Source: Pseudidiomarina sediminum DSM 21906
GTDB taxonomy: Bacteria; Pseudomonadota; Gammaproteobacteria; Enterobacterales; Alteromonadaceae
Direction: 5' to 3'
DNA: 64,000 bases
NCBI RefSeq assembly: GCF_000423165.1
Contig: NZ_AUHL01000006.1
Coordinates: 171,097-235,096, forward strand
A model generated the notes under the pieces. The model worked only from the letters and a program-made list of their open reading frames with translations, did not search any database and had not been told where the DNA came from. A program made the translations under genes and the position numbers. Below, piece after piece: positions 36,056 to 46,066 of the stretch. Every line of letters begins with the position of its first letter. Within the stretch, counting starts at the first letter, position 1.

Positions 36056-38167
36056 GTGTATTTATTCGAAGGGCTGCGGCAACAACTCGCCGAGTACTTA
36101 CCGCCTGAACAGGTGCAACGTTGTGCTGCGGCCTTCCAATTGGCCGCAGAAGCACATAAAACGCAAAAACGCCGTAGTGGCGAACCTTACATCACCCATC
36201 CTGTAGCTGTCGCCGGCATTCTGGCCGACATGCGCCTCGATCATGAAACCATTATGGCAGCCTTGCTCCATGACGTGATCGAAGATACTGAATTTACGCA
36301 AGAAGATTTGGCGGAACAGTTCGGCGCTCCCGTTGCTGAGCTGGTGGAAGGCGTCTCGAAACTCGACAAGTTGAAGTTTGACTCGAAAGAAGAGCTGCAA
36401 ACGGAAAACTATCGCAAAATGATCATGGCCATGGTGCATGACATTCGGGTGATTTTGATCAAACTTGCGGACCGCACGCACAACATGCGCACCATAGGCC
36501 ATCTGCGGCCGGATAAGCGCCGTCGTATTGCGCGCGAAACCCTTGAAATCTATGCGCCGCTCGCCCATCGTCTGGGTATTCATGACATTAAAAATGAGCT
36601 TGAGCTGCATGGTTTTTATGCCCTTTATCCGTGGCGAGCGAAACTGTTAGAGTCGCAAGTGAAGCAAGCGCGCGGGAACCGTCGTGAGCTGGTCGAACGG
36701 GTTCAAACTGAAGTTGAAACGCGCCTGCGGGATCACGGCATTCAGGCTCGCGTCATGGGGCGTGAAAAGCATCTGTACAGCATCTATAAAAAAATGCTGA
36801 GCAAAGAGTTACAGTTTGAACAGGTGATGGACATTTACGCGTTTCGCGTCATCGTGGATGAAGTGGATACCTGTTATCGCGTACTCGGCGCCTTGCATAA
36901 TTTGTACAAGCCGATCGAAACGCGCTTTAAAGATTATATTGCCATTCCAAAGTCGAATGGGTATCAGTCGTTACATACCTCTTTGAAGGGGCCGCACGGG
37001 ATTCCGGTTGAGATTCAAATTCGTACGGAAGAGATGAATTTGATGGCGGACCGAGGGGTTGCGGCGCATTGGTTGTATAAGACCGATGAAAGTACAGGAA
37101 CCACGGCGCAAGTGCGCGCGCGTCGTTGGATGCAAAGCTTGTTAGAGCTGCAACAAAGTACCGGGAATGCGTTTGAGTTTATTGAAAACGTGAAGTCTGA
37201 GCTGTTCCCAGAAGAAATTTATGTGTTCACCCCTGAGGGACGCATTATTGAGTTGCCGCAAGGTGCCACTGCGGTCGACTTTGCCTATGCAGTGCATACC
37301 GACATTGGCAATACTTGTATTGGCGCTCGGGTGAATCATAAAGTGCATTCACTTAGTAAACCGCTAGAGACCGGGCAGACGGTTGAAATTAAAACTGCGC
37401 CGGGTTCGCGTCCGAATATTGCCTGGTTGAACTTTGCGGTAACCGGTAAGGCGCGGGCGAAAATTCGTCAGTATTTGAAAGGTCAAGAAACGCGCGAAGC
37501 AGAACAGCTTGGTGAACGTCTGCTCCGCGCCGCATTAGGGCCGGTGAATTATAATGATATCGCACCTGAAGAGTTCGCGCGGGTGTGTGCTGAGGTGAAG
37601 GTTGAATCACAAACCCAACTGTTACGCGAGATCGGCTTAGGCAATATGATGTCGGTGGCGATTGCGAAACGCCTGCTTGGCGAAATGCAGCAGTTGAAAG
37701 ACGAGCAACAAAGCACCGGCGGTAGCGGGTTATCGATCAAGGGTGCTGAGGGTTTGTTGGTGAGTTTTGCCAAGTGTTGCCGTCCGATCCCAGGTGATGA
37801 AATTATTGCTCATGTCAGCCCAGGTAAAGGCTTAGTTATTCACCGTCAGGAGTGTAAGAACGTGCGTGGTCATGAAGATGAACCAGGGCGTTACTTCCCG
37901 GTGCAGTGGGACAATAAGCCGAACGCCGAGTTTATTACCGAAGTACGGGTGGAAGTGGTCAATCATCAAGGCGCGTTGGCAAAATTGACCTCAGCAATTG
38001 CGGCGACGGGTTGTAATATCCATGGTCTGAAAACAGAAGAGGTTGACGCCAATATCTACTATATTGATGTGGCTTTGACCGTTCATGATAGGAAGCAGCT
38101 TGCCGATGTACTGCGTTATATTCGCAAGATGCCTGATGTGCAACGCGTTGCGCGTTTAAGGAAGTAA
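36056..38167 (+). CDS. spoT: Bifunctional (p)ppGpp synthetase/hydrolase
   Basis: The 703 residues start at GTG 36056 and show the HD hydrolase domain ([21 protein letters not shown]), synthetase domain ([20 protein letters not shown], then [13 protein letters not shown]), TGS domain ([20 protein letters not shown]) and C-terminal ACT ([20 protein letters not shown]). The intact HD motif marks it as SpoT rather than monofunctional RelA. It controls the stringent response. It is followed by ridA after 1 bp, not by trmH-recG as in many relatives, because a block of other genes intervenes. Confidence 0.96.
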   Translation: MYLFEGLRQQLAEYLPPEQVQRCAAAFQLAAEAHKTQKRRSGEPYITHPVAVAGILADMRLDHETIMAALLHDVIEDTEFTQEDLAEQFGAPVAELVEGVSKLDKLKFDSKEELQTENYRKMIMAMVHDIRVILIKLADRTHNMRTIGHLRPDKRRRIARETLEIYAPLAHRLGIHDIKNELELHGFYALYPWRAKLLESQVKQARGNRRELVERVQTEVETRLRDHGIQARVMGREKHLYSIYKKMLSKELQFEQVMDIYAFRVIVDEVDTCYRVLGALHNLYKPIETRFKDYIAIPKSNGYQSLHTSLKGPHGIPVEIQIRTEEMNLMADRGVAAHWLYKTDESTGTTAQVRARRWMQSLLELQQSTGNAFEFIENVKSELFPEEIYVFTPEGRIIELPQGATAVDFAYAVHTDIGNTCIGARVNHKVHSLSKPLETGQTVEIKTAPGSRPNIAWLNFAVTGKARAKIRQYLKGQETREAEQLGERLLRAALGPVNYNDIAPEEFARVCAEVKVESQTQLLREIGLGNMMSVAIAKRLLGEMQQLKDEQQSTGGSGLSIKGAEGLLVSFAKCCRPIPGDEIIAHVSPGKGLVIHRQECKNVRGHEDEPGRYFPVQWDNKPNAEFITEVRVEVVNHQGALAKLTSAIAATGCNIHGLKTEEVDANIYYIDVALTVHDRKQLADVLRYIRKMPDVQRVARLRK

Positions 38168-38168
38168 C

Positions 38169-38561
38169 ATGTCAAAAGTAATTATTAATACAGAGAATGC
38201 CCCAGCGGCGATTGGCACCTATTCACAAGCGGTGAAAATTGGGACGACGGTGTATTTGTCAGGCCAAATCCCATTGGTTCCAGAAACGATGGAATTCATT
38301 AGTGAAGACTTCCGTGCTCAAGCGGTGCAAGTGTTTAAGAACTTGACCGCAGTGTGTGAAGCCGCTGGTGGTGAATTACAGGATATGGTGAAAGTACAGA
38401 TTTACTTAACCGATCTGGGCCAATTCCCAATCGTGAATGAAGTGATGGCTGAGTTCTTTAAAACACCTTACCCCGCGCGCGCCGCAATCGGTGTAAAAGC
38501 CTTACCAAAAGGCGCGCAGATTGAAATTGATGGCGTCATGGAACTACCGAGCACCAACTAA
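38169..38561 (+). CDS. ridA: RidA family enamine/imine deaminase
   Basis: The 130-residue protein is typical Rid[21 protein letters not shown], the PLVPETMEF segment, and [20 protein letters not shown] with the conserved arginine. It removes reactive 2-aminoacrylate-type enamines released by PLP enzymes. It follows spoT by 1 bp and is the last gene of that operon. Its stop overlaps the convergent transporter gene stop by 4 bp. Confidence 0.94.
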   Translation: MSKVIINTENAPAAIGTYSQAVKIGTTVYLSGQIPLVPETMEFISEDFRAQAVQVFKNLTAVCEAAGGELQDMVKVQIYLTDLGQFPIVNEVMAEFFKTPYPARAAIGVKALPKGAQIEIDGVMELPSTN

Positions 38562-39889
38562 GGGGTGCCCGTTACTGGAGCCTCTCGAGCTTCGAGAGGC
38601 TTACGCCAAAGAATCATCGCCAAAGCAACGCCTGCCAGAATAAAGCAATAGCCTGTATGTAAGCTGACCTGCAATGGCGACAAACCAAAACTAGCTCCCA
38701 TCAATAGCGCTTGCGCACCATAAGGTAGCGCGCCTTGCACGACACAGGCAAAGATATCGAGCAAACTCGCACTTTGGCGTGGTGCCAAGTTACCTTGTTC
38801 TGCAAGCTTTTTGCTAACCTCCCCAGAAAGTAAGATGGTTACCGTATTATTGGCGACCGCGAAGTTGGTCAAGCCAGTTAAGCCAGCCACCCCAAAGGCT
38901 GCACGTTGCTGCGGGTGTTTAAACAACCGCTTGGTGACCTTGGTAACACTGTCGGCTAGAAACTTTAAGCCACCTTGTTGGCGGATCAGTGCTGAGAGGC
39001 CACCGATGAGTAAGCTTAACAAGAAGATCTCTTGCATGCTGGTGAAGCCTTTGTAGATATCTTGGCTGAATTGTACCCACTCGTAATCGACGGTGAACAT
39101 GCCAAAACCTGCGGCCAGGGCAATACCTAGCGAGAGCACTGCGAAGACGTTTAACCCCATCACCGCGAGCACAATAATGAAGAAGTAAGGCAGGCTCAGC
39201 CAAAGGTTCGCATCAGGCGCTTTTGGCGGCACGTTGCCGGTGTCGTAGGTAAGTAACCAAATGATGGTAAGGGCGGCCGCTGGTAAGGCTATCTTCAAGT
39301 TCGCTTTGAACTTGTCGCTCATGTTGCAGCCTTGCGTACGAGTCGCTGCAATGGTGGTATCAGAAATAATCGAGAGGTTATCCCCAAACATCGAGCCGCT
39401 AACCAATACGCCGGCAAGCAATGCCAAGTCAATATCGGCTGCTTGACCGAGGCCTAAGGCAACAGGGGCTAAAGCAGCGAGCGTTCCCATTGAGGTGCCC
39501 ATGGCCGTTGAAATAACTGCGGCGATGATGAACAGCCCAGGTAATAAGAAGCTGGCAGGGATCACGTGCAAACCTAAGGCAACCATGGCATCGACACCAC
39601 CGGTCGCTGCTGCGACTGTGGAGAAAGCTCCCGCAAGCAAATAAATCATGCACATGGTGACAATATTGCGATCACCAACGCCAGCGACGAAGGTATTGAT
39701 ACGCTCTTCAAATGCTTGGCGGCTTAACAGTACAGCCAAAATAATCGCCGGAAGAATGGCGACCGGACTTGCCAACTGATAAAACGCCATCTCGACACCA
39801 GCGGACTGGAAGTAAATACCAGCACCGAGAAAGAGGGCAAGAAAAACACCTAAAGGAAGAAGTGCACGGGCACTGGCTGCTTCGCTCAT
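38558..39889 (-). CDS. NhaC-family Na+/H+ antiporter-like transporter, probable methionine transporter MetT
   Basis: The 443-residue protein is very hydrophobic, with about 11-12 helices, and fits the NhaC/Na+-H+ antiporter superfamily (the segments [20 protein letters not shown] and [20 protein letters not shown] are typical). Upstream at 39916-39939 lie three MetJ-type boxes. Comparative work on methionine regulons named an NhaC-type transporter MetT as a methionine carrier, so this gene is probably MetT. A hairpin inside its 3' coding end (38579-38601) may terminate the ridA operon from the other strand. The family call is strong; the substrate is inferred. Confidence 0.85.
   Translation of the reverse strand: MSEAASARALLPLGVFLALFLGAGIYFQSAGVEMAFYQLASPVAILPAIILAVLLSRQAFEERINTFVAGVGDRNIVTMCMIYLLAGAFSTVAAATGGVDAMVALGLHVIPASFLLPGLFIIAAVISTAMGTSMGTLAALAPVALGLGQAADIDLALLAGVLVSGSMFGDNLSIISDTTIAATRTQGCNMSDKFKANLKIALPAAALTIIWLLTYDTGNVPPKAPDANLWLSLPYFFIIVLAVMGLNVFAVLSLGIALAAGFGMFTVDYEWVQFSQDIYKGFTSMQEIFLLSLLIGGLSALIRQQGGLKFLADSVTKVTKRLFKHPQQRAAFGVAGLTGLTNFAVANNTVTILLSGEVSKKLAEQGNLAPRQSASLLDIFACVVQGALPYGAQALLMGASFGLSPLQVSLHTGYCFILAGVALAMILWRKPLEAREAPVTGTP
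38579..38601 (+). terminator. Hairpin after ridA, inside the transporter 3' coding end
   Basis: AGCCTCTCGA pairs perfectly with TCGAGAGGCT (10 bp) around a 3-nt loop, followed by a short TT. It starts 18 bp after the ridA stop and probably ends the gmk-rpoZ-spoT-ridA transcript while also coding residues of the antisense transporter gene. Confidence 0.5.
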
Positions 39890-39915
39890 GATCTGATTAA
39901 CCTATAATTTCTTTT

Positions 39916-39939
39916 AGACGTCCAGAAGCTTATATGTCT
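39916..39939. promoter_or_regulatory. MetJ operator candidate before the NhaC-family transporter
   Basis: AGACGTCC, AGAAGCTT and ATATGTCT are in 8-bp register and match the met box at 7, 5 and 6 positions. Read on the transporter strand, one box is GGACGTCT, the same octamer as in the metY operator. It lies 27-50 bp before the transporter start. Confidence 0.65.
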
Positions 39940-40042
39940 TATGCTTACAACGCAAGCACTTGCGCCGCATTACTGGTTGCCAATTCTCCTCACTTCGTCA
40001 TACTGAATGGCATCTTGTTCGATGTATCACGCAAGGATTGTT

Positions 40043-41566
40043 ATGAGCCCAGATGAACTGCATTTGCAACTTCGCAATTTGCGTACGGAAGATTATCCGC
40101 AACTCAAAGCCTTAATGGATCGGGTTTACCCTGATATTGGGGGCGCTTGGGGTGAGCACACGATTTTAAAGCTCATTAAAGAGTTTGAAGAGGGACAAAT
40201 TTGTCTTGAGGACAATGGCCAATTGGTAGGGGTCGCTCTGACTGTTCGCGTGAAGTATGCCCGTTTTAGTAACCCGCATACGTATGATGATTTGATGGAT
40301 GCACGCGAAACGATCTTGAATGACCGTAAAGGCGATGCCTTATATGGTTTGGATGTGCTGATTCATCCTGACTACCGTGGCTTCCGGCTGGGTCGTCGTT
40401 TATACGACGCTCGTAAAGAGCTCTGCCGCCAACTGAATTTAAAGGCTATTTTAGCCGGCGGCCGGATCGTGAACTTCCATAAGTACGCTGAAGAATTAAC
40501 CCCTGGGCAGTACATCGAGGCCGTGCATCGTCGTGAAGTTTATGATCCTATTTTAACCTTCCAACTGGCTAATGATTTCACCGTGAAGCGTTTGCTAGGG
40601 AAGTACTTACCTGAAGACAAGCGCTCCGTTGGTTTTGCCACCTTGTTGGAATGGAATAACTTTTTGTATGAGCCATCCGATAATATCCTCGGCAGTCGCA
40701 TTCGTAACGTGCGTGTCGGTGCGGTGCAGTGGCAAATGCGCGAGATTAACTCGGTTGAGGAGATGCTCAAACAGGTCGAGTATTTTGTCGATGCCATTTC
40801 CAACTACCAAAGCGACTTTGCTGTCTTCCCAGAGTTTTTTAACGCCCCGCTAATGGGACTCACCGATCAAAGCCGACAAAAAGATGCGATTCGCTTTTTG
40901 GCAGGTTTTACTGAGCGTTTTAAGCGGGAAATGTCGCAGATGGCGGTTAGCTATAACGTCAATATCATTACCGGTTCGATGCCGCTCGATGAAGACGACG
41001 TGATTTATAACGTGTCGTATCTGTGTCGTCGTGATGGCACCGTCGAAGAACAACGTAAGATTCATGTCACCCCACATGAAAAGCGCGACTGGGTTATTGA
41101 GGGCGGTAACCATGTGCAAGTATTCGACACCGATGCTGGCAAGGTCGGTATTTTGATTTGCTACGATGTCGAGTTCCCTGAATTAGGGCGTCTGATGGCG
41201 GCAGAAGGGTTGGAAATTTTGTTCGTACCGTTTTGGACCGACACGCAAAACGCTTATCTACGCGTGCGCCATTGTGCCCAAGCTCGCGCTGTTGAGAATG
41301 AATGCTACGTGGTGACCTGTGGTAGTGTCGGCAACTTACCGCAAGTGGAAAGTTTAGATGTACAGTACGCACAATCTGCAGTATTTTCCCCGTCCGATTT
41401 TGCATTCCCGTACGATGCAATTTTAGCGGAGACGACGCCAAATACGGAGCAGCTCATTTTTTCAGATTTAAATCTCGATGAACTGCGCTACTTGCATCAC
41501 GAAGGTTCGGTGACCAACTTAAAAGATCGCCGGACAGATATCTATGAAGTGACCCGAAAATGGTAG
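40043..41566 (+). CDS. GNAT acetyltransferase fused to carbon-nitrogen hydrolase
   Basis: The frame is open from 40007, but ATG 40043 has AAGGA upstream and fits the family start (MSPDELHLQLRNLRTEDYPQ). The 507-residue product has an N-terminal GNAT domain (to about residue 210, HPDYRGFRLGRRLYDARKEL) and a C-terminal nitrilase domain. The nitrilase catalytic triad is visible: Glu in FPEFFNAP, Lys in EEQRKIHVTP and Cys in GILICYDVEFPE. The pairing suggests acyl transfer and amide hydrolysis on one substrate, but the substrate is unknown. The gene lies 152 bp from the divergent transporter gene. Confidence 0.92.
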   Translation: MSPDELHLQLRNLRTEDYPQLKALMDRVYPDIGGAWGEHTILKLIKEFEEGQICLEDNGQLVGVALTVRVKYARFSNPHTYDDLMDARETILNDRKGDALYGLDVLIHPDYRGFRLGRRLYDARKELCRQLNLKAILAGGRIVNFHKYAEELTPGQYIEAVHRREVYDPILTFQLANDFTVKRLLGKYLPEDKRSVGFATLLEWNNFLYEPSDNILGSRIRNVRVGAVQWQMREINSVEEMLKQVEYFVDAISNYQSDFAVFPEFFNAPLMGLTDQSRQKDAIRFLAGFTERFKREMSQMAVSYNVNIITGSMPLDEDDVIYNVSYLCRRDGTVEEQRKIHVTPHEKRDWVIEGGNHVQVFDTDAGKVGILICYDVEFPELGRLMAAEGLEILFVPFWTDTQNAYLRVRHCAQARAVENECYVVTCGSVGNLPQVESLDVQYAQSAVFSPSDFAFPYDAILAETTPNTEQLIFSDLNLDELRYLHHEGSVTNLKDRRTDIYEVTRKW

Positions 41567-41616
41567 TTTCGAAGTAATAAAAATTAGAAAAAATAACAGA
41601 ACAAAGAGGATCTATT

Positions 41617-43266
41617 ATGGCGGTAAAACTACTTCCCCCTGCGGATGACGCCTATAACTACCCGTTGTTGATTAAGCAATTGTTGCTTTCTGCAGAGCGG
41701 TACGCTGGTGATAATGAAATCGTTGGTGGCAATAACGGTAAGCGCTATAGCTATGCAGAGTTTGTTGAGCGCGTGCATCGGTTAGCCAATGTGCTTACAG
41801 AGGCGGGCGTTAAAGAAGGTGATACCGTGGCAGTGTTGGACTGGGACACACCGCGTTACCTTGAGTGCTTTTTTGCGGTACCGATGATCGGTGCGGTATT
41901 GCACACGGTGAACGTGCGTTTAGCGCCAGAACAAATAGTCTATACCATGAACCATGCGCATGATGACCTAGTGTTAGTGCATGACGATTTCTTACCGTTA
42001 ATTGCCAAGGTACAAGACGAGCTCACCACGGTGAAAGGTTACATTCAGTTGACCGATGCGGAGCAGGCACCGCAGGCACCGATGACGACGATCGGTGACT
42101 ACGAAACATTACTCGCTGCAGCATTACCGGAGTTTGATTTTCCTGATTTTGATGAAAACGCTATCGCGACGACCTTTTATACGACGGGGACGACAGGTAA
42201 TCCGAAAGGCGTGTTCTTTACCCACCGTCAATTGGTGCTGCATACCTTAGCGTTGGCATCGACCACCAGTATGAACGACAACATGCAGTTGTTACAGGCA
42301 TCGAGTGTGTACATGCCGATCACGCCAATGTTCCACGTTCACGCTTGGGGCGTTCCTTATGTCGCAACGATGATGGGACTGAAACAGGTCTATCCTGGTC
42401 GTTATGAACCGGCAAGCTTAGTACGACTGTTTGCCACTGAAAAAGTTACGTTCTCCCATTGTGTGCCGACCATTTTGCAAATGGTATTGAGTAGTGAGAA
42501 AGCCAAAGCGATCGACTTCAGCGGCTGGCAAGTGCTGATTGGTGGTAGTGCTTTGACTGAGGGGCTAGCAAGTGCTGCCCTTGAGCGTGGCATTCAAGTT
42601 TACACCGGGTACGGGATGTCGGAAACCTGCCCATTGTTGAGCACGACATGGCTTCCGCAAAATGCGGCAGAGTTGAGCCATGATGAGCAGGTGCGCTTGC
42701 GCGTCAAAACCGGTAAGCCTGTGCCGTTAGTCAACATGCGTATTATTGATGAAAATGGTCGTTTCTTACCGCACGACGGTGAAGCTATGGGCGAGGTGGT
42801 GGTACGCACACCTTGGCTCACGCAAGGTTATTTGAACGAGCCGCAAAAGAGCAATGAATTGTGGGAAAACGGCTGGATGCATACTGGCGATGTCGGCAGT
42901 ATTGAACCTTCGTACACTTTGCAAATTCGCGACCGTATTAAAGATGTCGTGAAAACCGGTGGTGAATGGGTTTCTTCTTTGGATATTGAAAACCTGATCA
43001 GTCAGCATCCAGCGGTGGAACTCGCGGCAGTGGTTGGTTTACCTGATGATGAATGGGGGGAACGTCCACACGCGGTGATCACCTTGCAAGCTGGCGCAGA
43101 AGTTGACTATGACGGCATCGTCGCGCATATGCAGCAGTTTATCGCAGAAGGTCATATCGAAAAGTGGGCCGTACCGGATACGGTGAAAATTGTTGATGAG
43201 ATCCCACGTACCAGCGTTGGTAAAATCGATAAAAAGCGTATTCGCAGCGAACTTGCAGGCGACTAA
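41617..43266 (+). CDS. Fatty-acid/medium-chain acyl-CoA ligase
   Basis: The 549-residue ANL enzyme shows the phosphate loop TTFYTTGTTGNPKGVFFTHR, the adenine motif VYTGYGMSETCPLL, TGDVG, KDVVKTGGEWVSSLDIE and a C-terminal motif with catalytic lysine, RTSVGKIDKKRIRSEL. It should activate fatty acids to acyl-CoA through acyl-AMP. It has AGAGG 11 nt before the start, and its stop overlaps that of the convergent deacetylase by 4 bp. Confidence 0.93.
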   Translation: MAVKLLPPADDAYNYPLLIKQLLLSAERYAGDNEIVGGNNGKRYSYAEFVERVHRLANVLTEAGVKEGDTVAVLDWDTPRYLECFFAVPMIGAVLHTVNVRLAPEQIVYTMNHAHDDLVLVHDDFLPLIAKVQDELTTVKGYIQLTDAEQAPQAPMTTIGDYETLLAAALPEFDFPDFDENAIATTFYTTGTTGNPKGVFFTHRQLVLHTLALASTTSMNDNMQLLQASSVYMPITPMFHVHAWGVPYVATMMGLKQVYPGRYEPASLVRLFATEKVTFSHCVPTILQMVLSSEKAKAIDFSGWQVLIGGSALTEGLASAALERGIQVYTGYGMSETCPLLSTTWLPQNAAELSHDEQVRLRVKTGKPVPLVNMRIIDENGRFLPHDGEAMGEVVVRTPWLTQGYLNEPQKSNELWENGWMHTGDVGSIEPSYTLQIRDRIKDVVKTGGEWVSSLDIENLISQHPAVELAAVVGLPDDEWGERPHAVITLQAGAEVDYDGIVAHMQQFIAEGHIEKWAVPDTVKIVDEIPRTSVGKIDKKRIRSELAGD

Positions 43267-44180
43267 ATCAGGGCTTTGATAAAGGCGACCACACTCCGGC
43301 CTAAGGAGCTGTGGTCGTAGCCACCTTCCAGCATACCAATGACACGTCCTTCACAGTGTCGTTCAGCGAGTGCTTTCATTTGCTCAGCAAACCAAGCAAA
43401 GTCGGCTTCTCGCAGATTGAAGTTACCCATATCGTCTTCGGCATGGCCATCAAAGCCAGCAGAAATAAGAATGAGCTGCGGCTCAAAATGCTCGATAGCG
43501 GGTAACCAACGTTCACGTACTTCCTGTTGCCAATCGACACCTGTGGTACCTGCCGGCATGGGACTATTGATAATATGGGGGCTGACCGTATCGGCGCCGG
43601 TATCAGGGAAGAAGGGGTGTTGGAAAGACGAACACAACAGCACCCGTTCGTCGTTGAAGAAAATATCCTCTGTGCCATTGCCATGGTGCACATCGAAATC
43701 AAGAATTGCGACGCGTTCTAAACCGTGCTCAGACAGCGCATGCGTGGCAGCCACGGCAATATTATTGAAGATGCAAAAGCCCATGGCTTTGTCATAGCAG
43801 GCATGGTGTCCTGGTGGACGCACGATACAAAAGGCGCGTGGGTTCTCGCCAGCCATGACTTCATCGACAGCACTAATGCCGCAGCCGGCGGCATAAAGTG
43901 CTGCATCGAGGGAGCCTGGCGTCATTAAGGTATCGGGGTCAAGCCAGACATGCCCCTCACTGGGGGCTTTGGCGAACACTTCGTTGACATAATTAGCGGC
44001 GTGGGCGTGATAGAGCTGTTCCTTACTCGCTTTGTCGCCATCGCGTTGGATAATCGCGAGCTCCAAACCTGAGCGAATAATTTGATCATTGATCGCTCCC
44101 AACCGAGCAGGTTCTTCAGGATGAATCTCGGTGACTTGGTGCTGCATGCATTGCGGGTGACTAAATACGACCACGGACAT
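43263..44180 (-). CDS. Histone-deacetylase-like (acetoin utilisation/APAH type) zinc deacetylase
   Basis: The 305-residue enzyme is a class-II-like HDAC relative: VRPPGHHACYDKAMGFCIFN with the His-His pair, ILDFDVHHGNGTEDIF with zinc ligands Asp and His, and SAGFDGHAEDDMGNF with the third ligand Asp. Bacterial members deacetylate polyamines or proteins. It lies 1 bp after the stop of the acetyl-CoA hydrolase-GNAT gene and is therefore co-transcribed with it, which suggests opposing acetylation activities. Confidence 0.93.
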   Translation of the reverse strand: MSVVVFSHPQCMQHQVTEIHPEEPARLGAINDQIIRSGLELAIIQRDGDKASKEQLYHAHAANYVNEVFAKAPSEGHVWLDPDTLMTPGSLDAALYAAGCGISAVDEVMAGENPRAFCIVRPPGHHACYDKAMGFCIFNNIAVAATHALSEHGLERVAILDFDVHHGNGTEDIFFNDERVLLCSSFQHPFFPDTGADTVSPHIINSPMPAGTTGVDWQQEVRERWLPAIEHFEPQLILISAGFDGHAEDDMGNFNLREADFAWFAEQMKALAERHCEGRVIGMLEGGYDHSSLGRSVVAFIKALI

Positions 44181-44181
44181 C

Positions 44182-46041
44182 TTAAGCTGCTCCTGCCAAG
44201 GGCCGTTTCAACAAGACTTCGCCAAGCTCTTCGCTTGGCATGCGTTTAAATCCAGCACGCTCGAACACCGCGAGCATTTTGGTGTTTTCCGCACGTACAT
44301 AAGCATGCATGGCTGTTAAGCCGCGCTGCTCGGCAATACGGATCATCTCTTCCAATAACCGGCTTGCCATGCCTTTGCCTTGGTACACTTCACGGGTGAC
44401 AAAGGCGACCTCACAACTGTTATCGTGAGGCAAGTAGTAATAGCGACCGACGGCTTGGATCTCTGCTGCAGAGCCTTTTTGGCGCACGATGCACAGGGCT
44501 AAGTCAGAAGATTGATCAACACTCACCAAGGTACAGGACTTTTCACGACTCATTTGAGTTGGCACAGTGTTGTAACGCATCTGCAGCGTTTCTTTGGTGT
44601 GCGAATAAAAGAACTCTTGTAGGCGCCGCTCATCACTTGGGTTTAAAGGCCGGAGGTCGAAGTATTCGCCACCAATACATAGCTCTTTAAAGCCGACGGG
44701 ACCAAGCTCAGGCACCTCCACAGACTTAATTGTTTGATAATTCGGCACATAGTAATGCTGGCGCACTTCATCAAGCAGTTGTTGGCGGAACTTGGGGTGA
44801 GCCACACGGATCAGTTCTAATGCCCGTTCACGAATACTCTTGCCGCGCAACGAAGCCACGCCAAACTCGGTGACAACGTAGTAAACATGCGCGCGTGAGG
44901 TTGCGACACCGACACCTTCGGTAAGGTGGGGGACGATACGTGAAATGGTGCCGTCTTTCGCGGTTGAAGGTAGCGCAATGATCGGCTTCCCGCCTTTACT
45001 CATTGACGCCCCGCGACTGAAGTCAACGTGCCCACCAATACCGCTGTAGAACTGATGCCCAATCGAGTCGGAGACCACCTGCCCAGTGAGATCGACCTCG
45101 ATGGCACTGTTGATGGAAATCATATTGTCGTTGCGGGCGATATTGGCCGGTGAGTTCACATACTCACTTGGATAAAAGCCAATGTGTGGATTGCCATCAA
45201 CAAAGTCGTAGAGTGTCTGACTACCAATACAGAAGCTGGTCACAGCTTTATGCTGGTGGTAGGTCTTGCGGCGGTTATTTATAACACCTTTTTGCATCAA
45301 TTCCATGATGCCATCGGTGATAAGTTCGCTGTGTACACCTAGGTCATTGTGGTTGCCAAGATAGCGGAGGACGGCATCACAAATATTACCAAAACCGATC
45401 TGTAAGGTCGCACCATCTTCAATCAGTAAGGACACGTACTGGCCGATACGTTCGGTAACGGCGTCTAGTTCCGGAGCGGCAATTTCAGGAAGTGATGCTT
45501 CAGCTTCAAAGAACGCATCGATTTGGCCTTTGTGAATAAACGCTTGGCCAAACGTGACCGGCATTTGTGGGTTCACTTGGGCGATCACCTTTTTCGCCGA
45601 GCGCAACGCCGCTGAGACGATATCTACCGACACTCCTAACGAGTGATAGCCGTACTTGTCAGCTGGGCTGACCATGATTAGGGCCGCATCGAGCGGTAAA
45701 ATGCCCTCTTGAAAAAGCGAAGGAATATCGGACATAAAACAGGGCGTGTAATCAGCGCGGCCTTCAGCCACGGCGGTGCGCACCTGCTCTCCACCGATAA
45801 ATAACGTATTGACCTTAAATTGTTGGGTGTACTCTGGTTCGGCCCATTGGTTGTCGCCTAAGGCATACACCTGAACAATTTCGATATCGTGCAAGTGGCG
45901 GCTGTGCGCCATCAAGTCACGAATTAAGGCATGAGGCACCGCGGCATGCGAGCCGAGAAAAATGCGGCTACCTGACTTCAAGAGTTGTGACCAATTGACG
46001 CGTTGACCGTCGTTTGTTGTCAGTTGCTGCGATGTCCCCAT
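44182..46041 (-). CDS. Acetyl-CoA hydrolase/transferase fused to GNAT acetyltransferase
   Basis: The 619 residues hold an N-terminal acetyl-CoA hydrolase/CoA-transferase domain (to about residue 430; glycine-rich IGFGNICDAVLRYL, catalytic Glu candidate in GVHSELITDGIMEL, and GHVDFSRGASMSKGGKPIIA). The C-terminal GNAT domain (about 465-610) starts FDLRPLNPSDERRLQEFF and has the acetyl-CoA motif YQGKGMASRL. This GNAT start resembles the acetyltransferase half of the lysine acetyltransferase Pat. The neighbour downstream is an HDAC-like deacetylase. Protein acetylation coupled to acetyl-CoA turnover is a reasonable hypothesis. Confidence 0.92.
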   Translation of the reverse strand: MGTSQQLTTNDGQRVNWSQLLKSGSRIFLGSHAAVPHALIRDLMAHSRHLHDIEIVQVYALGDNQWAEPEYTQQFKVNTLFIGGEQVRTAVAEGRADYTPCFMSDIPSLFQEGILPLDAALIMVSPADKYGYHSLGVSVDIVSAALRSAKKVIAQVNPQMPVTFGQAFIHKGQIDAFFEAEASLPEIAAPELDAVTERIGQYVSLLIEDGATLQIGFGNICDAVLRYLGNHNDLGVHSELITDGIMELMQKGVINNRRKTYHQHKAVTSFCIGSQTLYDFVDGNPHIGFYPSEYVNSPANIARNDNMISINSAIEVDLTGQVVSDSIGHQFYSGIGGHVDFSRGASMSKGGKPIIALPSTAKDGTISRIVPHLTEGVGVATSRAHVYYVVTEFGVASLRGKSIRERALELIRVAHPKFRQQLLDEVRQHYYVPNYQTIKSVEVPELGPVGFKELCIGGEYFDLRPLNPSDERRLQEFFYSHTKETLQMRYNTVPTQMSREKSCTLVSVDQSSDLALCIVRQKGSAAEIQAVGRYYYLPHDNSCEVAFVTREVYQGKGMASRLLEEMIRIAEQRGLTAMHAYVRAENTKMLAVFERAGFKRMPSEELGEVLLKRPLAGAA

Positions 46042-46066
46042 ACCAGTCTCTCCTATACTGAGCGGA

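Noticed and set aside
36098..36610. 170-codon open frame antisense to spoT
   Set aside because: It lies fully inside the conserved HD domain of spoT and has no recognisable protein features.
43339..43797. 152-codon open frame antisense to the deacetylase gene
   Set aside because: It is a shadow of the conserved catalytic region of the deacetylase.
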